From contig NZ_SNZW01000017.1 of assembly GCF_004364175.1 (NCBI RefSeq), forward strand, positions 310,001-374,000: DNA of 64,000 nt, in the 5' to 3' direction. Positions 1 to 8,593 of the stretch are shown here, piece after piece; the first letter of the stretch is position 1; each line of letters starts with the position of its first letter. Below the pieces are notes generated by a model. The model made no database searches, was not told the origin of the DNA, and saw nothing but the letters and a program-made list of their open reading frames with translations. The stretch is from Maribacter caenipelagi (GTDB lineage: Bacteria > Bacteroidota > Bacteroidia > Flavobacteriales > Flavobacteriaceae). The translations under genes and the position numbers were made by a program.

Positions 1-288
1 CGAAGTTGCTTCACCACCATGCATAAACCATGTTGGGTTGTCTGCTTTACCGGTTAACCAATCATAACAAAGTTCATCATGATTACCGCGTAGGTATATA
101 CAATTATAGGTCTCTTGTAATTCTAAAAGATAATTTATGGTTTCAACGGCCTCGCTCCATCCATCTATATAATCACCTAAAAAAATTATCGTATCATCTT
201 CAGTAATCGATGCTTTCTCAAGTACTTGCTTTAATGCTTTTAATCCTGAGTGGATGTCGCCAACAACCAGTGTTCTTTTTAAACTCAT
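1..288 (-). CDS. Metallophosphatase (calcineurin-like), partial at window edge
   Basis: The first 96 codons of a calcineurin-type phosphoesterase; the C-terminal part lies outside the window. Visible metal-site motifs are GDIH (D11, H13), GDYIDG (D39) and RGNHD (N69, H70), the standard order for bacterial Ser/Thr protein phosphatases and Ap4A-hydrolase-like enzymes. The family hydrolyses phosphoesters with two divalent metal ions. The start ATG (286-288) overlaps the TGA of the upstream zinc-ribbon gene (ATGA), so the two are probably translationally coupled. The exact substrate cannot be read from this fragment. Confidence 0.85.
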   Translation of the reverse strand, partial: MSLKRTLVVGDIHSGLKALKQVLEKASITEDDTIIFLGDYIDGWSEAVETINYLLELQETYNCIYLRGNHDELCYDWLTGKADNPTWFMHGGEATS

Positions 289-1367
289 TTAGCAAAAATC
301 GCAATTATGGCTATTATGACAAGGATAAAAATCACTAAAAAGAAAATTTTCCAAAATGAATATGGTCTATTTCCACTTAGCACCCCTGTTTGCCCATTTA
401 TATAAAAATTGAATTCCTTACCATCATACCTATATGAACTTAAATAAATAGGAAGCAGAATATGTTTGAACTTTTCATTTGATAATTTTATATCGGCATT
501 TGCTATTCTTTGGGTATCACCACCAATATCTCGCCTTATCCAATTATAGGCAATATTCTTGGCTTCTTGAAACGATTTATGATGACCCTCTTTTAATGAA
601 ACCGTATATTTTTCGGTTACAAAGCCAGATAGATACTTCGAATTAAAAACCACTAAATCTTTCAAATTCCAAAAGGTGACTTTTGACGGAATCTCTTTTC
701 GCTTCTTTTCTGATGCACTTATTAGAATATCATCAACAAAACCTTCCACTTTTCCAGAAGCATAGGTCCACCTTGTTTTTCTTACCTGTCTGGTTCTCTT
801 TCCTTTATTACTATTGTAGGTTTGATTTTCATAATAATAGTCTCCTCGTTGCCCTTGGTACGATGCGAAAAGATTGGCATCGAAAGTCCAATACGGAAGA
901 TATAACCCATGCAAGCCTTCTGGATCCAATGCTGCCTTTTTTAAATTGTCTGGTGCAAACCAAATTTTATCTACCCAATTTTTAAATATGGCTTGTGCCT
1001 TTCTAGCATCTAACTGAAAAGGAACTAAAGCCCCTGGTAAGATCCACCCTTCTTTTTCAATATCTTCTCGAATTAAAGGCTCGCTACAATACACACAATT
1101 AAGCGATTTGTAGTTTTCTTCTACATGTTGGTTAGCTCCGCAATTTTTACAATGCAACAGCTCTATAGTCTCGGTATAGGCATTTTCACCAACAATTTTT
1201 AAGTAATGCTCTAATTCTAACTCTTCAAAGCTAGTTTTAGATTGCTCAATAAATTCTTCATAGCCACAGTACTCGCATATTAATTGATGTGAACCTGGCT
1301 TAAATTTTAGCTCGGCACCACAATTTGCACATGCTTTTTTATACTCCGATTGTTGAATATCGTCCAT
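285..1367 (-). CDS. Double zinc-ribbon membrane protein (TFIIB-type zinc ribbon, YdjG-like)
   Basis: A 360-residue protein with two N-terminal CxxC...CxxC zinc ribbons (C13/C16/C31/C34 and C73/C76/C91/C94), a long mixed middle region with a basic patch near residues 180-200, and one C-terminal transmembrane helix (about 340-358). It probably sits in the membrane with the ribbons in the cytoplasm. It lies 52 bp downstream of the SPFH gene. A similar pairing of a zinc-ribbon protein with an SPFH protein occurs in the Bacillus subtilis ydjG-ydjI locus, where the SPFH protein recruits PspA; that comparison is from memory and suggests a membrane-stress role. No enzymatic motif is visible. Confidence 0.7.
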   Translation of the reverse strand: MDDIQQSEYKKACANCGAELKFKPGSHQLICEYCGYEEFIEQSKTSFEELELEHYLKIVGENAYTETIELLHCKNCGANQHVEENYKSLNCVYCSEPLIREDIEKEGWILPGALVPFQLDARKAQAIFKNWVDKIWFAPDNLKKAALDPEGLHGLYLPYWTFDANLFASYQGQRGDYYYENQTYNSNKGKRTRQVRKTRWTYASGKVEGFVDDILISASEKKRKEIPSKVTFWNLKDLVVFNSKYLSGFVTEKYTVSLKEGHHKSFQEAKNIAYNWIRRDIGGDTQRIANADIKLSNEKFKHILLPIYLSSYRYDGKEFNFYINGQTGVLSGNRPYSFWKIFFLVIFILVIIAIIAIFAK

Positions 1368-1419
1368 AGAAAGTATCCCTTATCTTAGAAAGGTATGTTA
1401 GTATACGTATTGCTTAAGA

Positions 1420-2562
1420 TTATGCCGTTGGTAATGGTGGTGGTGTATTACCGCCCAAGAACGATTTTAATTCTTCTACCTCTTTCAATGCCGTCCAACT
1501 TGCCATTCCTTGTTTCCAAATCAATGAATCCCTATTAATGGTTCTGCTTGCGAATAATTCTTTTAGTTTATCAAACGCTACAGGTCCTAACTGATGCCCA
1601 TTTACGGCATAGAAATAAGTTACCTGCGTTGGCATTGGTGGTGGTCCTTGTGGCTGCTGTGCAGGTTGACCACCAAATGGCTGTGTTCCCGGTTGTCCCA
1701 TTAAGCCGCCCATTTGTTGTGCTAACACAAAGCCCATACCCATACCCATGCCGGCACCAGCGGTACCGCCTTCATTTTTAGCGGCCAACTCCATTGCTTT
1801 AGCTGCTTTGAATTGTGCCAATTTGCCCATATCCAATTTGTCTAAACGGCTGTATTCAAAAATTTCTTTTTTAAGCTCTTCTGGCATCGATACATTTTCG
1901 ATGTAGAACTTCTCTAGCTCAATACCTACCCTATTGAACTCTGGCTGCATTACCTCTTGGCAAGTTTCAGAAAGTTCGCTAGTATTTGCGGCATATAATT
2001 CTATTGGTAAATTAGCTTCACCTACTGTATCTGTAAAACGGGTTACTATTAAGCTTTTTAAATGTTCGTTAATTTCATAATTGGTAAAATTACCATCGGT
2101 ACCCACTACATCTACTATAAATTTACCTGGGTCATTAATTCTAAAACTATAGGTACCAAAAGCGCGTATCTCCACCAAACCAAAACGGTCATCGCTTAAC
2201 ATGAACGGATTTTTAGTTCCCCACTTTTCATCTGTAAATAAACGAGTGTTTACAAAATAGACCTCAGCCTTAAATGGACTGTCAAATCCATATTTCCAAC
2301 CTTTTAAAGTTGTTAGTATAGGTAAGTTCTGCGTGTTTAAAGTATATGTTCCTGGCTTGAAAACATCGGCTAATTGACCTTCATTTATAAAAACTGCAGT
2401 TTGCCCCTCACGCACAATTAGCTGGGCATTGTTTTTTATTTCATTTTGGTAACGCTCAAAACGATGAACAATAGTATCGTTGGTAGTATCTAGCCATTCA
2501 ACTATATCTATAAACTCATGGCTCAGCTTTTTCTTTATTTCATCAAATATACTCATGGTCAA
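1420..2562 (-). CDS. SPFH/Band-7 'virion core' type protein with C-terminal GYF_2 domain
   Basis: A 380-residue protein. Residues about 45-240 form an SPFH (stomatin/prohibitin) domain of the YdjI type. A Gly/Met/Pro/Gln-rich linker (about 262-312, with GMGMGMG) follows, then a GYF_2 domain (about 315-372, WKQGMASW motif). There is no N-terminal transmembrane helix, unlike prohibitin or HflK. SPFH proteins of this class form cytoplasmic or peripheral membrane scaffolds, and GYF_2 is a proline-motif binding module, so a scaffold role is inferred. It is the first gene of a minus-strand operon with the zinc-ribbon protein. A second in-frame ATG two codons in (2556) is an equally possible start. 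Confidence 0.75.
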   Translation of the reverse strand: MTMSIFDEIKKKLSHEFIDIVEWLDTTNDTIVHRFERYQNEIKNNAQLIVREGQTAVFINEGQLADVFKPGTYTLNTQNLPILTTLKGWKYGFDSPFKAEVYFVNTRLFTDEKWGTKNPFMLSDDRFGLVEIRAFGTYSFRINDPGKFIVDVVGTDGNFTNYEINEHLKSLIVTRFTDTVGEANLPIELYAANTSELSETCQEVMQPEFNRVGIELEKFYIENVSMPEELKKEIFEYSRLDKLDMGKLAQFKAAKAMELAAKNEGGTAGAGMGMGMGFVLAQQMGGLMGQPGTQPFGGQPAQQPQGPPPMPTQVTYFYAVNGHQLGPVAFDKLKELFASRTINRDSLIWKQGMASWTALKEVEELKSFLGGNTPPPLPTA

Positions 2563-2739
2563 TATGTGTTTTTAAATATGTAATTCAAGATATGCAATTC
2601 ATTAACAGACCCAAAATCAGAAACATATTAATTCAAAAAAATAATCTATAAACTGCTATAATTTGACATTTAATTAAGATTATTTAGGAAGTAGCTACTT
2701 TTTCTAATTAACTTAGACTCACTAATTTTCTTAAAATTT

Positions 2740-3684
2740 ATGAAAAAGGTATTCTGTATTGGAGAATTGTTGATTGATTTCGTTGCCGAAAATCAAGGTA
2801 AAGATTTAACGAAAGCTAAAGAGTTCTCTAAAAAAGCAGGTGGTGCACCTGCAAATGTCGCTTGTGCAATTAGTAAACTTGGCGGCGACAGCTTTTTTGT
2901 TGGTGCAGTTGGCAATGACCCTTTTGGTACTTTTTTACTGCGCATTCTTGAAAATGAAAAAGTAAATATCTCTTTAGCACAAAAATGTGAAACATTTACC
3001 ACCCTAGCTTTTGTTTCTATAGACGAAGATGGGGAGCGAGATTTCGTTTTTAACCGTGGTGCAGATAAAGAATTAACCTATGATTCATCGCTAAAATCTA
3101 GTTTTGAAAATAATATTTTACACTTTGGTGCTGCTACTGCACTTTTAGGTGGTTCATTAGAAGAAACCTATAGCAGGTATTTATTTGACGGACTCACAAA
3201 AAATGCATTTATCAGTTTTGACCCAAATTTTAGAATTGATCTTTGGAAAAATAAAGAGGATGTTTTTATACGCAAATGTCATGCTTTTATTGAGAAATCT
3301 CATCTGTGTAAGTTTAGTTTAGAAGAGGCTAAGTTACTTTCTGGTAAGGATGATTTAGAGGATGCATGCAAGGTGTTTCACGAAATGGGAACCCAAATAA
3401 TAGTTATTACCCTAGGAAGCGAAGGCACCCTATTAAGCACTTCTAATTTCAGCAAAACTATACCTAGTATAAAAGTAACACCTAAAGATACTACTGGTGC
3501 CGGTGATGCTTTTATAGGTTGTCTTTTACAGCAAATTGCAGAACATTCTAAGTTTGAAAACTTATTAGCCGACGAATATCTTCTTAGCAATATGGTTTCT
3601 AGAGCTAATAAAGCTGGCGCGATAACCACCGAAAATTTTGGTGCCATTGTATCACTACCTACATTACAGCAATTAGACTCTTAA
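2740..3684 (+). CDS. Fructokinase (PfkB family)
   Basis: A 314-residue PfkB-family sugar kinase of normal length. The N-terminal substrate loop (KAGGAPANVA, about residues 32-41) and the anion-hole motif DTTGAGDAF with catalytic D256 are present. The pattern GELLID...GAPANVA fits fructokinases best; they phosphorylate fructose to fructose 6-phosphate with ATP in the cytoplasm. The gene ends one base before the amylosucrase start, so the two form an operon in which fructose released from sucrose by the second enzyme would feed this kinase. Other PfkB substrates such as 2-keto-3-deoxygluconate are less likely given that neighbour. Confidence 0.85.
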   Translation: MKKVFCIGELLIDFVAENQGKDLTKAKEFSKKAGGAPANVACAISKLGGDSFFVGAVGNDPFGTFLLRILENEKVNISLAQKCETFTTLAFVSIDEDGERDFVFNRGADKELTYDSSLKSSFENNILHFGAATALLGGSLEETYSRYLFDGLTKNAFISFDPNFRIDLWKNKEDVFIRKCHAFIEKSHLCKFSLEEAKLLSGKDDLEDACKVFHEMGTQIIVITLGSEGTLLSTSNFSKTIPSIKVTPKDTTGAGDAFIGCLLQQIAEHSKFENLLADEYLLSNMVSRANKAGAITTENFGAIVSLPTLQQLDS

Positions 3685-3685
3685 A

Positions 3686-5626
3686 ATGAACCAAGCTGAA
3701 TTACATAGGTTAATGACCGTAAAAGGTCAAAAGAAAAAAGATGCTACATCTTTATCATCTTTATTCGACCAAAGATTAGCGACCAATCTTTCGCTTATTA
3801 AAAATCAGTTTTTTTCATTATATCAAGAAACAGAACATAAAGCACATTTCTACACTCTTTTAGATACTTTAGAAAGGCTTTTCAACGACCGCCCAGCAGA
3901 ACTTCAAAAACAAGACATTGTACGCTTAAATTCGGGAAACTGGTACCAAAGCGAACAAATGGTCGGTATGCAATTGTATGTTGACCGTTTCAATCAAAAC
4001 ATCAACGGACTCAAAGAGAAATTACCTTATTTTGAAGATTTAGGCATTAATTTTCTTCACCTAATGCCCATAACTACAAGACCTGTCGGTGAAAACGATG
4101 GTGGTTATGCCGTAAATAGCTATCATGAAATTGATCCTAAATACGGAACAAAGGCAGATTTTACCACGTTTACCAAAAAAGCACGAGAGAATAATATATT
4201 CATAATGTTAGATTTCGTTGTCAACCATACCTCAGATGAGTTTATATGGGCGAAAAAAGCGAAAGAAGGCAGCCTAAACCATCAAAATTATTATTATACC
4301 TATTCTGACCGCCATATACCAGATGAGTTTGAAAAGGCGCTACCAGAAATATTTCCGCAATCGGCGCCCGGAAATTTCACCTATAACAACGAAATGGAGA
4401 AGTGGGTTATGACTTGCTTCAACAACTACCAATGGGACCTAAACTATAGAAACCCCGAAGTATTTATTGAAATGCTCGGTAATTTAATGTCTTTAGCGAA
4501 TTTAGGTGTAGATGTTATACGTTTTGATGCCCTTGCATTTTTATGGAAAAAATTAGGAACATCATCACAAAATTTACCTGAGGCGCATACGCTTATTTCA
4601 CTTTTTAGAATGTGCCTGCAAGTAATTGCACCAGGTGTTATTCTTTTGGCAGAAGCTATTGTTGCCCCTAGAAATATTATAAAATATTTTGGTGAAGACA
4701 TAAACGAAGGTAACGAGTGCGAAGTTGCATACAATGCCTCTTTAATGGCTTTGCTATGGAACTCTATTGCCACTAAAAAAGCCAATTTAATGGTCAAGAG
4801 TGTTACCGAGATTCCGAATAAACCCAGCGACGCTACTTGGATCAATTACATTCGTTGCCACGATGATATCGGACTTGGTTATGACGATGATTTTGTTCGT
4901 GCCATGGGCTTTGATCCAACAGCTCACAAACAATTTATATTAAATTATTACTGTGGCAAATTAGAATGGTCACCCGCAAAAGGGTTAATGTTTATGTACA
5001 ACCCTAAAAATGGTGATGGTAGAATTACTGGTAGTGCAGCTTCTTTACTCGGACTCGAAACTGCATTAGAGCAGAACAACAAAAATATTATCGACTATGC
5101 TATCACTAAAATATTAATGATGCATGGTATTATTCTAACCTTTGGTGGTATACCCATGATTTATGCCGGCGATGAAATTGGCACATTAAACGACTACTCT
5201 TACGAGCAAAATGAAGATCATGCCAATGATAATCGTTGGGTGAATAGACCTATGCAAAATTGGGATGTTATTGCTAAATTGAACACTGAAAAAGAGAGTC
5301 CTTCCACAATTATTTATAACGGATTAAAAAACATGATTCGTTTACGAAAAGAGCACAATGTATTTGCAGATAACAACGATATAAAAATTCATGGTTGTCC
5401 AAATGAACACGTATTTGCTTATGAGCGTACTCATGAAGGCAATAGCGTTTGGGTACTATCCAACTTTAATGAGGTTACCGAAAAGTTAAACATAGCTTGG
5501 TTACTATACATAGGAATTCGTACTGGCAAAAATTCTATTAATTTACTTACAGGCAAGACTTTTGAACTTATTAATAACGAATTACCACTAAAGCCCTACG
5601 AGCAACTTTGGATTAAGAATATTTAA
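3686..5626 (+). CDS. Amylosucrase-like GH13 enzyme
   Basis: A 646-residue glycoside hydrolase family 13 protein with the all-alpha N-terminal extension of amylosucrases (about residues 1-85) before the (beta/alpha)8 barrel. Catalytic residues are visible: nucleophile D281 (RFDALAF), acid/base E323 (LLAEAIV) and the transition-state pair H392-D393 (CHDDIG). Amylosucrase transfers glucose from sucrose to an alpha-1,4-glucan and releases fructose. There is no signal peptide, so it acts in the cytoplasm. It is coupled to the fructokinase gene. Its 3' end overlaps the convergent AlbA_2 gene by 14 bp. A sucrose hydrolase or phosphorylase with the same fold is the alternative, but length and motifs favour amylosucrase. 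Confidence 0.82.
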   Translation: MNQAELHRLMTVKGQKKKDATSLSSLFDQRLATNLSLIKNQFFSLYQETEHKAHFYTLLDTLERLFNDRPAELQKQDIVRLNSGNWYQSEQMVGMQLYVDRFNQNINGLKEKLPYFEDLGINFLHLMPITTRPVGENDGGYAVNSYHEIDPKYGTKADFTTFTKKARENNIFIMLDFVVNHTSDEFIWAKKAKEGSLNHQNYYYTYSDRHIPDEFEKALPEIFPQSAPGNFTYNNEMEKWVMTCFNNYQWDLNYRNPEVFIEMLGNLMSLANLGVDVIRFDALAFLWKKLGTSSQNLPEAHTLISLFRMCLQVIAPGVILLAEAIVAPRNIIKYFGEDINEGNECEVAYNASLMALLWNSIATKKANLMVKSVTEIPNKPSDATWINYIRCHDDIGLGYDDDFVRAMGFDPTAHKQFILNYYCGKLEWSPAKGLMFMYNPKNGDGRITGSAASLLGLETALEQNNKNIIDYAITKILMMHGIILTFGGIPMIYAGDEIGTLNDYSYEQNEDHANDNRWVNRPMQNWDVIAKLNTEKESPSTIIYNGLKNMIRLRKEHNVFADNNDIKIHGCPNEHVFAYERTHEGNSVWVLSNFNEVTEKLNIAWLLYIGIRTGKNSINLLTGKTFELINNELPLKPYEQLWIKNI

Positions 5627-6749
5627 CTTTTCTAAGAACACGAAGCGCTTCTTTAAGCGAAGCATTTATTCCTGGGTATTTTGGCTTTAAAATCTGCCTA
5701 GCATTTTCCATTTGTTCTTTGGCTTCTTCAAATCCGTTGAGAAAGCATATTAAATATGAATCTGCTAAATATTTCAATTGCCTAACTTCAGCAATACTCA
5801 ATCCGATATTTTTATTTGCCTTTGCCACCAAAATATTATTGCTTTTATATATCTTTTTTAGCTCGTCTTCATCATGTATTGGTGGATCAAAAAGTAAATC
5901 GCTCGTAATTTGGTAGGTGCCGTTTTCACTGAAATTTATAACCACCTTTTCTAAAGGATAGTACTTTTGCTTAGCTGCCAAACCTAGCTGCACATACTCA
6001 ATCGTGGTAAATGAATCATTGTTATACGTAATGGTAACCTCATCTAAATTAGAGTAGAATAGTTTTACCTGTTCGTTTATTAATTCAATATCGACCCGGT
6101 AGAAATATGTTTCTCCATTTACTACTTTTTTATTGCCTGCCCAGCAGACTACAAATTGTTCTTTAAAAACCTTGTAGTCACTTTCTAAATCTTTATGTCG
6201 ATGATTTAAAAAATCTATAACACCATCTAAAGTAAGCTCAATATTGTTTTTCGCATGCTGTTCGATAGTGGCGACAGCCTCAGAATTGCTATCTTTTAAT
6301 TCTATATCAAAAACTTTAGGCAAGCTTATACTACCTTCTCTAAAAAATACAGAACCTCCGTAATATTTCCATATGTTTTTTCTGAGCGAACAAATTTTAC
6401 CAATAGATTTTATAGTCACCAACCCCACAACTTTACCTTCTGGCAAATGTGGAAATGGAATGTTCTCGTAAGATATTAACGGGGGATTATCTAAATAGGC
6501 ATTCACCAAATTTTGAATCTTACTATCATCAAAAAAATCTACCCCTACAATTTTATTATCTTCATCTTCAACCCCTATAACTATAAAAGAATTATTTGAA
6601 GGATTACTGTTTGCCAAAGCACAAACATGCTTTAAAAACTTACCCTTGCCTTCTTTTTCTCCGATTGAAATAAATCGCTTTTTATCGTAAAAACTATTCT
6701 CGTCGTTATGAGCGAGTAAGTTTTTTACCAAAAGGCGTTTATTGATCAT
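5613..6749 (-). CDS. AlbA_2/Schlafen-type ATP-binding domain protein
   Basis: A 378-residue protein whose N-terminal 130 residues carry the AlbA_2 (Schlafen AAA_4-like) pattern: an E-GKGKFLKH segment, ALANS, and the hydrophobic IVIGVEDEDNKIVGVD strand-turn-strand. In this superfamily the domain binds nucleic acid or nucleotide and is often attached to a winged helix; here the C-terminal 240 residues are not recognisable as a helix-turn-helix and look like a Bacteroidota-specific extension. The role is unknown; regulator-like or defence-related functions are known for relatives, but nothing here proves either. The gene converges on, and overlaps by 14 bp, the amylosucrase gene. Confidence 0.65.
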   Translation of the reverse strand: MINKRLLVKNLLAHNDENSFYDKKRFISIGEKEGKGKFLKHVCALANSNPSNNSFIVIGVEDEDNKIVGVDFFDDSKIQNLVNAYLDNPPLISYENIPFPHLPEGKVVGLVTIKSIGKICSLRKNIWKYYGGSVFFREGSISLPKVFDIELKDSNSEAVATIEQHAKNNIELTLDGVIDFLNHRHKDLESDYKVFKEQFVVCWAGNKKVVNGETYFYRVDIELINEQVKLFYSNLDEVTITYNNDSFTTIEYVQLGLAAKQKYYPLEKVVINFSENGTYQITSDLLFDPPIHDEDELKKIYKSNNILVAKANKNIGLSIAEVRQLKYLADSYLICFLNGFEEAKEQMENARQILKPKYPGINASLKEALRVLRKVKYS

Positions 6750-6793
6750 GATTAGCTATTTATCTACGAACGATTCTTCAATTACTGCCTAAT

Positions 6794-7546
6794 TTATGAT
6801 TTATCTACAATGGTAGAAGAAGCTTGCGCCGTTGGCATTACTATCAAATCAGCGATATTTACATGATATGGTCTAGTGACAACGAAATGAATAATATCTG
6901 CGATATCTTCTGGTTTTAAGGGTTGAAATCCTTTATACACATTCTCGGCTCTATCATCATCTCCTTTAAAACGAACATTGCTGAACTCGGTTTCTACCAA
7001 CCCAGGGTTTACCGCCCCAACACGAACTCCCGTGCCGTTAAGATCTATTCGCATTCCTTGATTAATGGCATCGACAGCATGCTTACTTGCGCAATATACA
7101 TTGCCTTTTGGGTAAACTTCTTTACCTGCAGTAGAACCAATGTTAATGATATGACCAGATTCACGAGCGACCATTTGAGGGATTATGGCTTTTGAAACAT
7201 ACAATAAGCCTTTTACATTGATATCCAACATGGCATCCCAATCATCAATATTGCCATCTTGAATGGTATCCATTCCATGAGCGTTACCTGCATTATTGAT
7301 CAAAATATCTATTTGAGAAAATTCTTTTGGTAGCGAATCAACCGCTTCTTGAACAGATTCTTTATTACGGATATCAAAATTTAAAGTGTGTACCTGAACT
7401 TCTTTACCAAGTTCTTCTTTTAGCGCATCTAGCCGATCTTGACGTCGACCACACAACACCAAATTAATTCCGTTTAAGGCAAATAGAATCGCTGTAGATT
7501 TTCCAATACCACTTGTAGCGCCAGTAATAAATGCTGTTTTTCTCAT
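6794..7546 (-). CDS. Short-chain dehydrogenase/reductase (YdfG-like, NADP-dependent)
   Basis: A 250-residue classical SDR. Visible motifs are the Rossmann glycine motif TGATSGIG (residues 8-15), NNAG (about 86-89), the catalytic Ser in INIGSTAG and YCASK (Tyr and Lys of the triad), followed by NPGLVETEFSNVRFKGD. That last segment resembles E. coli YdfG and yeast YMR226c, which oxidise 3-hydroxy acids such as L-allo-threonine or serine or reduce malonic semialdehyde. An arginine after the second beta strand (CGRRQDR) suggests NADP(H). It lies 12 bp downstream of the aldo/keto reductase gene, so the two oxidoreductases are probably co-transcribed. Confidence 0.85.
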   Translation of the reverse strand: MRKTAFITGATSGIGKSTAILFALNGINLVLCGRRQDRLDALKEELGKEVQVHTLNFDIRNKESVQEAVDSLPKEFSQIDILINNAGNAHGMDTIQDGNIDDWDAMLDINVKGLLYVSKAIIPQMVARESGHIINIGSTAGKEVYPKGNVYCASKHAVDAINQGMRIDLNGTGVRVGAVNPGLVETEFSNVRFKGDDDRAENVYKGFQPLKPEDIADIIHFVVTRPYHVNIADLIVMPTAQASSTIVDKS

Positions 7547-7558
7547 TATTTTTTATAA

Positions 7559-8422
7559 TTATGCAACCTCGTGTCCTTCGTTAGCTTCCAGCAAGATAAA
7601 CCAATCTTGTACATCCATATCAATTGAAACGGCATCCATAGCCATTTTTAACCGCTTTGGTGTCGCCGTGCCTACAACAGGGTGAATATTAGAGGGGTGT
7701 TTTAAAATCCAAGCCAACAAAAGTTGATCTTCTGTTGCATCATATTTTTTAGTAAAATCAGCCAATACTTTTTTAATTCTTGCATTTGCCTTAGACTCTT
7801 CTCTAAAATAATTACCCAGTGGACTCCAGCTCATTGCTAGTCTGTCATACGTTATACAATCGTCTAAAGTACCATCGTTCATTACTGCGTTACATGACAA
7901 TGAAAACTCTACCTGATTCGCCTCAACTTGTATTTCTTTTTCTATAAGTTGAATTTGAGATGGTGTAAAATTTGACACTCCGAATTGCCTGATTTTTCCA
8001 TCATTCTTTAATTTATCTATTGCCTCAGCGATTTCTGAGGGATTCATTAAAGGGCTAGGCCTATGCAGCAACAGCATATCTAAATGATCTGTCTGTAACA
8101 TTTTCAAAGAACGCTCTACCGATGATACGATATAGTCTTTATTATAATCGTAATGCTTGACCCTGTTCGTACGCTCTGTTACATCGAACTGAATACCACA
8201 TTTACTAATGAGTTGAATATCTTCCCTTTTTATTTCACTTTTTTTAAATGCTTTGCCAAAATCTTCTTCATTGGTATAATCACCATAAATATCGGCATGA
8301 TCAAAAGTGGTAATGTTATTATCTAAGCAATGATTCATTAATGAGATCATCTCGGTGGTAGAATGCTTTTTCCCCCATTTACCCCAAGTCATTGTACCTG
8401 CAATTATTCTAGAATATTTCAA
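7559..8422 (-). CDS. Aldo/keto reductase (YdhF-like)
   Basis: A 287-residue aldo/keto reductase. Visible catalytic residues are Asp and Tyr in FDHADIYGDY (about residues 40-49), Lys in LISKCG and His in LLLHRPSPL; the C-terminal KRLKMA motif binds NADPH phosphate. It reduces carbonyls with NADPH in the cytoplasm; the substrate cannot be inferred. The only start that preserves the family N-terminus (KYSRIIAGTMTWG) is a TTG at 8420-8422. The frame has no ATG between that codon and an upstream stop at about 8447. It is the first gene of a two-gene unit with the SDR. Confidence 0.87.
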   Translation of the reverse strand: MKYSRIIAGTMTWGKWGKKHSTTEMISLMNHCLDNNITTFDHADIYGDYTNEEDFGKAFKKSEIKREDIQLISKCGIQFDVTERTNRVKHYDYNKDYIVSSVERSLKMLQTDHLDMLLLHRPSPLMNPSEIAEAIDKLKNDGKIRQFGVSNFTPSQIQLIEKEIQVEANQVEFSLSCNAVMNDGTLDDCITYDRLAMSWSPLGNYFREESKANARIKKVLADFTKKYDATEDQLLLAWILKHPSNIHPVVGTATPKRLKMAMDAVSIDMDVQDWFILLEANEGHEVA

Positions 8423-8593
8423 TATATTGTTATTTGATTGATGAAATTAAAAAGAAATCCCTTAAAACCTTCATAAAAATCAGGGGTTTTCCAATTTTTT
8501 AACCTATCATTAACAGCGACTGAGTGAATAAATTTTCAATTTGCGTAACTGTTAAAATTAGAAGCCTTAACAATCAATAATATATAGTTTTAA

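Noticed and set aside
1420-2562. SPFH protein as a flotillin or prohibitin
   Set aside because: It lacks the N-terminal membrane anchor and has the GYF_2 tail typical of the YdjI-like group.
3686-5626. GH13 enzyme as a maltogenic alpha-amylase or sucrose phosphorylase
   Set aside because: The N-terminal helical domain, total length and HDDIG sequence fit amylosucrase; sucrose phosphorylases are about 500 residues and lack the extension.
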